Origin: Rhyacichthys aspro
Lineage: Eukaryota > Chordata > Actinopteri > Gobiiformes > Rhyacichthyidae
Assembly: GCA_036850595.1 (NCBI GenBank)
Contig: CM072161.1
Location: forward strand, 15,457,812 to 15,521,811
Length of the DNA: 64,000 nt
Reading direction: 5' to 3'
Position numbers and translations under genes: made by a program. Under the pieces are notes generated by a model, which did not search any database, was not told the origin of the DNA, and was given only the letters and a program-made list of their open reading frames with translations. Positions within the stretch are counted from its first letter, which is position 1, and each line of letters starts with the position of its first letter. Positions 12,431 to 23,520 of this stretch are shown here, in pieces.

Positions 12431-12675
12431 GTAAATGTTGGTACGTGGAGATCACTACTTAAGAACAGCTCATGGCGTAGTTTTCTTCTGTTTTATAGCA
12501 AGATAATGTAATGGTGCTTATTGTCATGTGCAACTTCACTTGTGTATTTGTTTGTTTTGGACGTTGCTTGGTGCTCAAAATGTGTTTTAGAACTATCCTG
12601 TCTGCAGTATATAGCTAAAGTAAAATTTGAAGAGTCCCATCAATGTTAAGACGGTAAAAGGCTTGCATTTACTGT

Positions 12676-12920
12676 ATTGAACACTTTTATATGCCCAAAG
12701 TGCTTTACATCATGCTTCCATTCACCCATTTACCCAAACACATTCACACACACTTTCACACTGGGGCAGATTGACAGAGAGGTGGCTGCCATATGGCCAT
12801 ACGGCACCAACAGCCTCTTGGACCACCACAGTCACACACATTCATGCACCAGTGCAGCAGACACTGGAGGCCCAACGAGGCTGTCCAGTTATTGGAAAAC
12901 CTGCTCTACTCCCTGAGCCA
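12676..12920. repeat. Teleost interspersed repeat fragment
   Basis: CCCAAAGTGCTTTACATCAT, then a run of CATTCACCCATTTACCC and CACACTTTCACACTGGGGCAG, then GAGGTGGCTGCCATATGGCC match the layout of a widespread fish repeat. The 79-codon open frame across it is a by-product of the repeat and not a gene. Confidence 0.5.
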
Positions 12921-12959
12921 CCTACTTAACTGTTTCTATGGAGCCAAAAATAATAATAA

Positions 12960-13025
12960 AAACCTCAGGTAAGGTGAGCATACTTTATTGTCCGAGACGG
13001 GAAAGGCCCATGACGCAGCATCACA
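12960..13025. repeat. Short fragment resembling a LINE 3' tail
   Basis: CATACTTTATTGTCCGAGACGGGAAA resembles the CTTTATTGTCCC-GGGGAAA motif found in fish non-LTR retrotransposon tails (compare 27690 and 28605). It is short and diverged. Confidence 0.3.
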
Positions 13026-13499
13026 TCATAATCACAAAACAACTGTAACAAGATTAAGAGACATAGAAATCAAAGTGGTCAGATATAAGGATATTTGAAC
13101 TGGTTCAGTCTGGATTTGTACAGCCTGAACCAGCAGCCTTATATATTCCACTATATAACCCGCTGATTGGCAGAAAACTATAAAATGCACAATGAACCAC
13201 AGTCTATTATTATCAGTAAATTATGGTTTTGTGGCTGTTTTTAAACATAAAACATGACCTTCCCCAGTTTATACTTAACTCTCACCGGTGGCTTACGTTT
13301 GAGGAGTCCATCCAGCCGCAGTTCAGACCATCATTGGTATCTATCTGCATTCGTCTAAAGGTGACATGACTCATTTGTCAAGGTGTCCTGGTAACCATTA
13401 GACAAACATGTCATAAAGCCGGCCTACAAAATTCAAATGAGACCTTTTTTATTACACGTTTTTCTGCTCGTATATTGCTTGCCCCCCATCTCTTTCCTG

Positions 13500-13860
13500 T
13501 CAGCGGTCTAATTTAAAAAATGCAGAGTCTGTCACTTCAGGTTGTGTTTTAGTCACGGCCTCGTTTACGTAATGATTAGAGCCCAGCGGGCAGGATAGAC
13601 GCAGATCTCTATTAGCGTGCAATAAACGGTGTGACAGAGCAAACACTGCAGAGAAAACCGGGCGGTCGCGTGTGATTGCTGCGTATTGATTCACTGTGAG
13701 GTCATAGTCCATGTTAGTTCGCCCCTTGGCTCTGTTTGAACGGTTTCCTCTCGGCGACACCTGTCTTTGTGAAGCCTGAGGCCAGTTGTCATTTCTCGTA
13801 GGTCACTCGGATAGATTATGTTGGGAATTTGCAATAAACACACTGCTCAGGGTGAAATGT
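13500..13860. other. Candidate conserved non-coding block
   Basis: Repeat-free, evenly mixed sequence with unusual CpG retention and dense short motifs (for example TTACGTAATGATTAGAG) contrasts with the AT-rich surroundings. The 86-codon minus-strand open frame has no recognisable homology. Conservation is presumed only from texture. Confidence 0.25.
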
Positions 13861-14446
13861 ATTAGTCAGCGGGACAACGGCAACACACACCTTGAGTAGC
13901 AGCAGTGAAAAGCACTCAGGTTTTCACTGCTGCTGACATTTGAATCCACAGAGAAGTTCTCGGTGTGAATAGTTGCGTGCCAGGCAGGGGGCACGGCGCT
14001 TGTTTTTCGGTGTGGCTCTCTTTGGCCTTTCTGTCTGCTCTCTCCTGTTTCCCTCCAGGTGCTCTCAGTTTGGTGCAGACCAGTCCCGCTGTTCATTGGC
14101 TGCTTTCGTTGACCTCAGCCGGCCAATCAGAAACTTCAGGCGGAAAAGTTCAGCTTCTATTGTTGGCTCCACTTGATCCACATGAAGCTCTGACTGTGAG
14201 ACTGAGAGGAAGGTTTGGTAAAAGATGGATAAACACCTGACTTCACAATGCTTTATATTCTTGCTCATTCCCCAATATAATGCTGTTTTGCTCATGTGAC
14301 CCAGATCTGACACTTCTGAGAGATTTTCACATCAGATGCAAGCCACTTAATACGATACAGGTTTGACTTTTCACAATGCAACCTCTGAATAATCTCGTGT
14401 TACAATTCTGTCACTAACTATTTGTCAAGGAAACCATTGTTTAAGG

Positions 14447-14875
14447 CACACGTGTCAAACTCAAGACCCAGGGGGCAAATACGGCCCTTCACAATGTTTT
14501 ATGTGGCCCTTCTATACATTTAGAAGGTGATATTTTTGGCACCAGGTTTTATTTATTGAATTTGAGCATGTTTTAGATGGATCTTTGCTATAAAGATAAG
14601 TAACTAAAACCTGTTCAAATCTGACTAAAACCTGCTTAAATCTGACTAAAACCTGCTTAAATCCAACTAAAACTTCTTGAAATCCAACTAAAACCAGTTT
14701 CCATAAAAGAAGGAAATTATTGTTTGTGTAATAACTTTTGTAAGACTCAAATTAAGATGAAATCTCACGTTCAAACTTTAATAAAAGCTTCCAAATGCCA
14801 CTAACTTCGGCCCCTGAAAGGATTCTTATTATTATATTAACTATCGCGGCCCCTCACCCCAGTTTGACACCACTG
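14447..14875. mobile_element. hAT-type non-autonomous transposon (MITE)
   Basis: The terminal inverted repeats are CACACGTGTCAAACTCAAG at the left and, read inward from the right, CAGTGGTGTCAAACTGGGG. An 8-bp target-site duplication flanks them: GTTTAAGG (14439-14446) and GTTTAGGG (14876-14883), 7 of 8 identical. The 8-bp duplication and the TIR sequence are hAT hallmarks. The GGCCC-rich subterminal parts match a common vertebrate hAT MITE layout. No transposase is encoded. Inside is an exact-period tandem array (14604-14697). Confidence 0.85.
14604..14697. repeat. 21-bp tandem array inside the hAT MITE
   Basis: There are four full copies of a 21-bp unit, CTAAAACCTGCTTAAATCTGA with variants, beginning at 14604, 14625, 14646 and 14667, plus a 10-bp partial copy at 14688. 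The period is exactly constant. Confidence 0.9.
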
Positions 14876-14883
14876 GTTTAGGG

Positions 14884-16142
14884 CAATCGTCGGCTTAAAA
14901 AGGTAAAACATCACATTCGAGCATTAATGTCTGAAAATACCTTTACTTCCTTGACAGAACCCAATCATCTGAGATGTGCCACTGATTGAATTACAGAGAC
15001 AATTTTCTGCACAACAAAAACACTTCCTTATTTCAGTCCCCCTTGCCAAAATAAAAGAGATAAATTCGATTTGACAACACCTGCGCTAACCCCACCATGA
15101 GACTCAGAGAATCACCTGTCCAGACAGCGGTGCACAGCTGGCTGGGGCAAAGTGGACACACGGGACAGCAGATGGACTCCAGTAATAAGGGCATTAAGGA
15201 ACTGGCCCAAAAAAGCTCCCAGAATACAAACTTAAATACCAAAATAATCTTCAACGTGAACCATTTATACAAGATTAACTTAAACAGTGCTCCTATAGAG
15301 TCCTGCTTGCTTTAAGTATTAGGTTAATGTCCTAAACCAAAAAGCCATTAATCTCATTCATATGTGACATTTCTCTATTAAATGTCAATGTCAAACGACC
15401 GAGGAGTGTGTATTAAAGGAAATGGCTTTGGTATCTCCGTCAAGATAATCCGCGTGCCTTTGAACAAACTCCAATCTAATTTAAAGTCATTGAGGTTAAG
15501 TTGTTTGCTGACATGAGGCGCAGCACTTCACCTTCATGTGTCCTGTCTGAGGCTGCACGGGACGGGCCTCCAGCTCCACAGACCGACCACAGCAGACACA
15601 ACAGCCAGACGGAGCAGGAAGAGAACTGAGGGGTGAAAGTGTAGATTATTATTACTGTTTCTAACATGTACAGTATGTTTATTGACTTTTATAAAACACT
15701 TTTAGGGCTGTGGATACTCATGGGGCGTAGATGATGAATTTGCTGAAGCAGAACGGCAGCAGTAAGGTAATATAAATGCCTTTTAAAGACTAAGATTACA
15801 TTTACACCACATTATGAACCGTATGGTAGCCATTATTTTTCAGTCTGAATGTTATTGTGTGCCATGTAAGATTGTGTAGCAGGCTTTTTATCATGTTGTG
15901 TATAAATAGGTTTCTTTGGGACTTTTCTTTTTATCCAGAGTGTGTATCAAATGCAATATACAGCCCATAGATAGCATTGAGGCTATGCTTCTACACATTA
16001 TACATCATATACTGTAGTAGATTTCTCAGATGTTTCAATTTATTCATTCATTAATTTTGGATGTGTATCCTAAACATCTATGTTCGGTGATTGGAAATTG
16101 TAATTCCCTCTGACCCAAAGATTAATAATGAATCATCTAGAG
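14884..16142. other. Intergenic DNA without recognised genes
   Basis: No gene was recognised. The block at about 15330-15470 has the texture of a conserved non-coding element, rich in ATTAAT/ATTAAA words and repeat-free. Confidence 0.35.
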
Positions 16143-16800
16143 CAGAGGTCACTAACCCCAATGCGTGCATTATTTACCACAGGTCACACAGAAAAGCACA
16201 CATTTATTAGTATTTGATTTTATTTTCATTTTTTACATGATTGCAATCTTGCAGGTGTTTTATTTGTTTATTTTCACTCAAGGCTCTTCCATGTGCCGCA
16301 CACTGAACAGAGCTAAAATGAGCAAAAAACAAACAAACAAACAAAAGATCACTGGATAGTCTTTTTGACCAGAAGGAGAGGCCCACTGATTAGAGGCAAC
16401 ATAAAAAAGCTGCATTTCCAACAAAATACCACGAACCCTACTCATCCTACTGCAACAGGTGATACATGCCCCAAGCCTTCTCTGTGAAACAAACATGTAG
16501 CTGCTCCAACGAGTTTATGAAGCCTTCAAAACTGCTTTGCCACTGGTGTAATATTTATGGCTTTGCTTTGTGCCATGTGTGACTCTATGTTGTAAATGTA
16601 GTGTGATTTTATTGTCGTTTGGATATTTTCGTTGTGATTTGAGCAGCTCTCCTGTTCCAATACAACATTTTTGGGCGACAAGTAAAGAACCCCAACATAG
16701 AAAACAAGCACCCTGTGTTAAACAGGGTGAGTGAAGTCGCTAACTGAAATGATATGATATGATAATGGTCTGAAAAGGTGAAAAAAGGTTGAGGACCCTG
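16143..16800. mobile_element. Probable degenerate hAT-like element
   Basis: The left end CAGAGGTCACTAACCCC and the right end read inward, CAGGGTCCTCAACCTTTTT, match the CAGGGGTCACCAACC-type termini of fish hAT elements. The flanking 8-mers (ATCTAGAG and ATCAAACA) agree at only 4 positions, so the target duplication is decayed or the boundaries are off. The interior is AT-rich with an AAAC microsatellite near 16325 and no transposase frame. Confidence 0.4.
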
Positions 16801-18108
16801 ATCAAACAGAGAGATCTAGATGAATGTAGAAATGTGACAAAGCAAAGTTAATTTCATGGGCTTTCACACTACATTAAACATTAAACACTGGGTGAAAAAG
16901 AAATGAAAGTTGTCCCGAAAATATCTCATATATGACTCTTGATAAATTGAATTTCTTGATAAAATCGACATATTTGACAAGATTTGTGTTACTATTAATT
17001 TAATGACTTTTTATCAGAGATGTGGACATTTCTTCGTGTTCTGAACGCTCTTTATCAGCTCTATTACTGCATGAAATCTTCACGGCCTACTTCTATTATC
17101 TGTATTCTCTACTTAATGCCAGCAGTTTGTAGCCCAACATTTACTGCGAGAGCTCCCTAAGGGTCACTCTTGATGTATTAACCCTTTAAAGCCAGCGGGT
17201 GGGGAATACATGGACTGGGTAAATAAGCTGCTGTAAGTAACCACTTTTAATTATAAGTAGCAGCAGAGGCAGCAGTTTTTTGAAAGACTCGAGTTTCATC
17301 ATTGAAGCTGTGTACGAGCTGCCTTAAGGTCCCAAAGGCGGAGACGAAGACACCATTCAGATATTGTATAATTAGTATAGGGGGATGTAAATGGGGAGAG
17401 AGCATGGGCTTCTGCAATCACAGGCTCGGAGAAGGAAACGCACAGACAGTTTGATCAGCAGATAATAAGAGCCAGAGTCCTCAAGGAAAAAAGATGATGA
17501 CATGAAAACGAGGTCTGACGAGAAGAACAAGAGCTAGTGTTGGGAGAAGAGTCAAGGATGATGCTAATGGTGCGGATTAGACACGCCGCATCATTTACGC
17601 AGCAGCTCATGTCGTGTCCTAAGCTCCGTAATTGGTCATCAATGAATCTTCGAAGGTTTGAAGAATGGCTCAGTGAAAATACACACAGGCAATCCCAGTC
17701 TCTGAGAAATTTCAGAAAGAATAACCTAAGTTAAAAACATAAGGTATTTGGACGTCTTTGTTAGCGCCAGTTTATTTGTAAGTCATCCCAAGTGTTTAAC
17801 AAGAAAACTCAACCAACACACCTCCTTCAGCAAGTCCTTGTACTCCCTATAACAGGTCAAAAACCTCAGAGAGACCCAAAGAGAGGGGTCTCTACTGGGA
17901 CCACCTGGAGTCGAGGTCAGAGGAAAGACAAATACAGACCAAGACAGAGGGATAATGTGCTGAATACTATATTTTCTCCATAAAACTCGACAATATTCCA
18001 TCACAGAATTTAAATGTGACTCTGGACGTGGTTTAGTTCAAGAAGTAGAACCTTTTTGGGTGAGTTTAAAGGAAGTGTTATTGACTTTTGCCATTGGCTT
18101 TAAGGCTC
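16801..18108. other. Intergenic DNA without recognised genes
   Basis: AT-rich unique sequence. The short open frames on both strands between 17537 and 18004 have no protein-like composition or homology that I recognise. Confidence 0.4.
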
Positions 18109-18111
18109 TAA

Positions 18112-18563
18112 GGCTATGTTCAGACTGCAGGCAAAAATCTGACTTTTTTGCCCATATGTGACCCATATTTAATCTAACTTTTATGTCATTGAAATGCTAC
18201 AGACATCACAATTGTGCGCTGGATGAGATCAAGGAGATCAATCTGGCAAGATCAAATGAAAACGAGCATGGCAGACAATGGAGATGGAGCTCGTCAGTGC
18301 AAAGAAAGAGAGGTTTTGGACTTAATTAGTATTTGGGGTGACTCTGCATCCACATCCAAAAGTGTGCTCTCTTTTTTCATAATCTTCTTCTCACTTGATT
18401 ATAATTATTTAGGCTCCAATTGCTCAATAACTTAATTCTGATACACACGTGTTAACACGAGCAGCATCAATATATACTTATATATAGTCTTCTTCTGCAC
18501 ATGTGGGTCACTTCAGGGCCGTATACACAAAAATCCATTAGGACCTGCAGTGTGAATGTGGCA
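18112..18563. mobile_element. PIF/Harbinger-type MITE with MYB-like remnant
   Basis: The termini GGCTATGTTCAGACTGCAGG and, inward from the right, TGCCACATTCACACTGCAGG form a 20-bp TIR with 15 matches. TAA flanks both ends (18109-18111 and 18564-18566), the 3-bp target duplication of PIF/Harbinger. The subterminal TTTTTTGCCCATATGTGACC is characteristic of an abundant fish MITE. Inside, a frame near 18256-18350 reads ADNGDGARQCKEREVLDLIS then IWGDS. This resembles the start of the SANT/MYB-like (trihelix) protein carried by autonomous Harbingers, so the element is a deletion derivative. Confidence 0.75.
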
Positions 18564-19203
18564 TAAGTTAAGGTTACGTTGAGGTATTTCCAAAACAACC
18601 GCTTCAATGTGTTCAATTACAGCTTTATGAAGATCATCTGTGCTTTACTGGTCCATTTACAGTGAAGGTAGGTCATACTTTATTAAATTGTGTTGTTTTT
18701 CTTCATGGAGCCATCTCAAAGTCTAACCTGAATCATGATCTGAATTACAGCAGAGTTTGGTTCAACACTTACTGTGACCTCATCCATCCTCCTCTTCACC
18801 TTATTTGAACACCACTGAAAACCCTGTACTCCAGGCTGATCCTACAGTCCCCAGGCACTGAGATGGTCCCTGCTCCTGACAGGTCCTAGTGGTGCCATTG
18901 GTGACAATAGGTTATATGCAGAGATAGGGGGGCATTAATGTGCATGAAGTTAACATCTTAGAAACATCAGAAACATCCTTATTTTTTTTCAAATGGTGCA
19001 ATTTCTGAATTTTATGTGGCGACCCAAATTCCATAACCAGCCTTCCCTCTGAACTGTATAACGCTGCATACAGTATTCTTCCCTCTGAATATTTCACCAA
19101 TGCATGATTTCTTCATTATAGACTCGCTACATTTTAGTTTGGGAAGACCGGGATCACATTTCTCTGGGGACATGTTGCATCCCTAATTGCTCAGCCCTCA
19201 CAC

Positions 19204-19245
19204 CTCCCTCCCTCTCTCCCTCTCTCCCTCTTTCCTCTCTTCCTT
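19204..19245. repeat. CCCT/CTCT pyrimidine tract
   Basis: An almost pure C/T run of CCCTCC and CTCTCCCT words lies upstream of the putative caln1 promoter. Confidence 0.7.
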
Positions 19246-19502
19246 CTCACACCTGACCGGAGAGAGAGGAGCATTTCCCATTAACGCCGTGGTCCGTCGC
19301 ATATCCCTCCCTCCCTCACCTCCACACAGCGCCTGTGGCCCCCGTGTGGCCCCTCCCTTCACAGGACGGCACAGATAAATGGGTTAACTCCAGGAAAAGC
19401 CGAGATAGTGTATTTAATAAACGCACAGTGGACGTCGGGAGATCCCTTCCTTCTGTGTCTTGTAAATGACTAATGCGCTCTCACTCAAGTCGGACATCAC
19501 CA

Positions 19503-19573
19503 CCTCCTCCTCCTCCTCCTCCTCCTCCTCCTCCTCTTCCTTAGCTGCTTTTTCTTCTTCTTCTTCTTCTTCT
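19503..19573. repeat. (CCT)n and (TTC)n microsatellite
   Basis: About eleven CCT units (19503-19537) and about seven TTC units (19551-19573) are separated by CTTCCTTAGCTGCTT. The homopyrimidine/homopurine strand asymmetry could form triplex DNA. It lies about 50 bp upstream of the TATA-like element. Confidence 0.9.
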
Positions 19574-19621
19574 GTGGTGTTGATTCGACACACTAAACTC
19601 CTGAAGCGGTGATTTATGCTT

Positions 19622-19628
19622 TATATAA
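19622..19628 (+). promoter_or_regulatory. caln1: TATA-like element, putative caln1 promoter
   Basis: TATATAA followed by GGCGGG lies at the upstream edge of the only clearly CpG-richer block before caln1. A start about 25-30 bp downstream (near 19650) is inferred. Transcript data are not available to confirm it. Confidence 0.4.
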
Positions 19629-19649
19629 GGCGGGTGGAAGCGGTTCTTG

Positions 19650-20094
19650 CGGAGCCAGACCCGTGGGCGGCTGGGTGGCGTCCGTCTGGGTGAGCTTACA
19701 GCAAAGATTTTTACCACAATTTCCAAAATATCTCCAAAGATATGGCGTTTGGAAGTGTGATTTAGACAGCTAATGGGAGGCTATTCATGGACACAGTCTC
19801 TCACAGGCGCTTCCACCATCTCCAGGACCACTCTGCTCGTCTAACCAGTTGATATTTTCTGGGCAAGTCTCTAAAAAGTGAGGAGCGCATGACACAGCGG
19901 TGAGTCCTCGACGCGCAGACTGAATGAGTCCGTCTCTGGCCGCGGCTCGGACCCCCGGAAAGCACAGGACGCATGCGAACGGACCCCACAGCCCTTTTCA
20001 GTTGAAGTGGACCCCCTCAGCGTCTCGACCGGTTCGTCTCGTCTGAACCATCCAAGCGGCGGCGGCGGGGAGCGGGGCTTTTCACCGCAGCCAG
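19650..20094 (+). other. caln1: Putative non-coding first exon of caln1
   Basis: A CpG-rich block with a CGG/GGC run near 20056-20070 ends in CAG|GTAAAC (donor at 20095). The first coding exon of caln1 begins 8 kb downstream at 28138 with a 7-nt 5' UTR, so at least one upstream non-coding exon must exist and this is the best candidate. Alternative donors (GTGAGC near 19689, GTGAGT near 19901) mean the exon end is uncertain. Upstream ATGs include one opening a 21-codon frame at 19787-19852. Confidence 0.4.
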
Positions 20095-20765
20095 GTAAAC
20101 GCATTGCCGCTGCACCTGTTGTAACCGGTGGAGGCGTGGGGAGAGTGCGTGTGCGAGGATGAAGCTTTTTAAGCCTACATGTGTCTGATGCCTACCGCAG
20201 GGTTTAGGTCTGGGTGTGCTGTGGCGCTGTAATGGCTGACAACATAATATTTGTTCATATGCGTTCATCAAAACTGCGCCCTAATCTTTTCCGTTCTGTC
20301 TCCAGTTGTTTTGTGCGCAACCAAATAAGGACATAACCCCTTGATCCAATTCTATACAGCGTTTGGCAAGACATTTCAAAGAGTCTCTGTTAGTGCCTTT
20401 AGAGCATTATTGTTGCCCAGACACAATGTGGTAGATGAGATTATAAAGTGCACATTTCTGCCTGAGCATAAGCAGACCTCCTTGCATCATACACAAAATG
20501 GAAAAATAAATAAATGCACTATTCCTTTGTGAATGAACACAGTCTTTCTACTGGAAATCAAATCTCGTCATGTCCTAGATCCTCAAGTCAAAATGGTGTA
20601 GAATTTGATAGTCACTAAACATAAGTGAGGACAACTCCATCCATGAGACACTGTTTTACACTCATGTAGCTGAGCGACGCAGGTGAGCACTGTGTGGGTG
20701 TGATTATCGGTGATTATAGGTCCATTTCACACTGGCTATAAGTGTAATGACAGTATAATTGGCTC

Positions 20766-21230
20766 AACACCCAGCAGGAAGCCCAGCGCTCCATCATCAC
20801 TGTGCGCTGTGCTCCTGCACCAACCACGTCTCCTCCAACAAATGGGTCTTCTGTAGGTTTTAAGAAAGAAAAGGAAGAGACCTATGTTTAATAAATCTTT
20901 ATAATGAAGCAAGACCAACATGTGGCAAAGCATCATAGAAATAACTCTATATAATGATTTCCTGACTTAAGTAATTATTGTCTAAACATTTGTCTTAAAG
21001 CTTTGGACATAAACTCTAAGTCCTATCCACCACCCCAACCTAACTCCATCATCACTGCTCACTGCACTCCTCCACGAACCAAGTCTCTCAATCTTAATTA
21101 TCTTAATGTCGCCACAAACTGGGCAGTCAAATGTAACTTACAGCACATTTCCAACTTAAACTGATCTGGTGTCTCCTGAGGTAGTCCTATCCACCACCCC
21201 AACCTACATCCAACACTCCATCATCACTGT
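20766..21230. repeat. Three diverged local repeats (CTCCATCATCACTG family)
   Basis: The core CTCCATCATCACTG recurs at about 20790, 21044 and 21217. Copies 1 and 2 (20766-20840, 21021-21090) also share GCNCTCCTNCACNAACCANGTCTC. Copies 2 and 3 (21021, 21184) share TCCTATCCACCACCCCAACC. They look like remnants of a long-period tandem duplication. Confidence 0.55.
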
Positions 21231-22794
21231 TTTCAGAAATGTTGTTTTATAAAATACCCACTATTATTTCAGCCTGTTTCAGAGTGCACCTTAATAAGTT
21301 AAACCTCACATTTATTATCGAGCATTCTCTGAGGCTGTGTTGCTCTGTCCACTGCAGCAGATCACATATTGGTTTTGATAAATGGGGGCTGGACTCATAT
21401 CAAACCCCAATTGTGTTAACGCTCATTGCCAGATGCTCTAAAACTTCGCAGCTCTAAAACACCTCGGCCGTATCAGTCACACACATGGACGCCGAGGAGA
21501 AAAGCTGCGTTACCGGGCATCATGGTCTGTCTTAGTAAATTAGACAGTGCTAATGTTTTGTGCGCTAAGAGAGGACATGTTTATGAGCTTGGGAGCAGCA
21601 GGCGGGTGCTGTGAGTCCAGCTGCGCTCCCTCCTCTGCAGATATCATCATCATGGGTGGCCAACACTTTCGTCTCATCCTGCTCCTGGGACTTTCTACAT
21701 CAAACGGGAGCTGTTAAATCCACCTGTGTTCCAACCTAAGGCGTCCTCTCTGACTTTTGCTGAAGAATCACCTCAGCACTTTAAGATTCAGATGACCCAG
21801 AGCGACCTCCAGGAACGCGCTCACACCATGAACGCCCTCGAAGAACTGTTTTTAGAGTCCAGATGTGACGGGTAAGAGAGCGACGGCTGCACGATGGTGG
21901 TGGTCCGCCCAAGGTGACTAGGGACTCTGACAATGTCACGCTGCCGGCGCGGATTTGAAAGGACATTTCAGGAGCGAGTTCAATCAATCTAATAATAACG
22001 CTTGTGATTGGTTTAGCTGCAAATCTAATATTGTAAGACGGCATTTTACTGTTGCTCTCCTGCTGATGGATGTTGCAACATTTGTCCTTCTTGAAGCAGA
22101 AAATGTGTTCCTCTGTATATTCCGCTTGGCCTTGGGGTCTTTCATTTGAAGTATGACAAATAGCTGCTGTGGTTTATCCAACGCTGGTGGTTTGCCGTTA
22201 TGTCTGGCTCACTGCAGTGCTGGTTTCATCTCAGCAAACTAGTGTCTGAAAGTAAAAAGAGAATCGTTAGATAGTTTATCTCGAAGTCACTCATCTAACT
22301 AACAGATCACACAGACACCACACAGTCTTTGGATGGAGTTAAATCGCTCAGTTTTGCACATGTGGATAAGCAATTGGTCTCAGCATCAGCAACAGCAGAA
22401 ACAACCTACTTGCTTTGATGTGTTGGATGAAGCATCATTCTCTTGTTTTATTATTTTAGCTCGTCTGGTTTGTGAGAACAGCTTTGTGCATGTGCAGTTT
22501 GGGGGAAAAAAAATATAGTTGTGAGCGGTTGGCTCCGTGTGCTGTGCTGCTAATGCATCTGAGTCCGAGGGGACAGAGGGAGGTGAGGAAATAACACCAC
22601 TATCCTCTCTGTTTTGAACAGTTTGGCTGGTGCTAGGGAATTAATGCTCTGAGAGGGACACATCAGCCTCCGAAATATATTCTACTGTGTTTAAAATGTC
22701 CCAAATATACTATAGATATGAAAAGAGTCGAGACATGCACAAGATTTATCATAAAAACATTCAGTAATGGGTATTGTAGAAATGTTGTGAGGCT

Positions 22795-23520
22795 GCAGCA
22801 AGGTCTAAGTCCAGAACTAAACCCAAACCTAAGACTGAAGAGGGAATAAAGCTAAACTAAACCAAATTATAACCAGAATTACACCTACATTTAGGACCAA
22901 AGTTGAACTTAACCCATGACTAACCTAGGTCTAATCATCAATTAAACCATGGACTGCATTAAAGACTGAAGCAAAATGTCTAAAACCAGAACCAAACCAG
23001 GACTAAAGTGGAACTAAACCCAAGACAAAATGAGCCCATGACAAAATCAGAATCAAATTTGTGAGGGCTGAAAGAGAAAAACACCAAATGACTGCAACAG
23101 GTATAACTCAAGAATAAGACTAACAAAAAGTGCAAAAACTAGGACTGAACTATGACCAAAATTGGACTCAACCTGGACAAAACTGGAGCCAATCAGAAAC
23201 CAGGACTAACCTTGATCAAAATTCAGGACTAAATGCAAGACACAACCAGGACTTAACCACAATAACCTCAGAATTAAATCTAGGACTAAACAACAAAGAA
23301 AAAAGATTTAAACTTGAAAGTATTGCAGATTCAAACAGGACTTATTTATTAACTGAAGCAGATCAATTCAGGACTAAATCCAGGACAAAACAAGGATTAT
23401 ATCATGAGTAAACCTGAAGGTAAATCAAAACCAGGAACAAACCGAGGACTATAAAGCAGGACTAAACCCACGAGTAAACCTAGAACTACCCTGATCAAAA
23501 CCCAGTCCTACACCTGTTCA
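22795..23520. repeat. Degenerate GGACTAAACC minisatellite
   Basis: Words of the form CCAGGACTAAAC, CCAGAACTAAAC and GGACAAAACC recur irregularly over about 725 bp. The strand is nearly G-poor outside the GGAC words. A 93-codon open frame inside, rich in LGLN/TRTN motifs, is a translation of the repeat and not a gene. Related tracts lie at 25352-25610 and 43432-43545. Confidence 0.8.

Noticed and set aside
23130..23411. 93-codon open frame rich in LGLN and TRTN motifs
   Set aside because: It is the translation of the degenerate GGACTAAACC minisatellite and has no protein-like domain.
22795..23520. CRISPR-like regularly spaced words
   Set aside because: The spacing is irregular, the words are degenerate, and the genome is eukaryotic.
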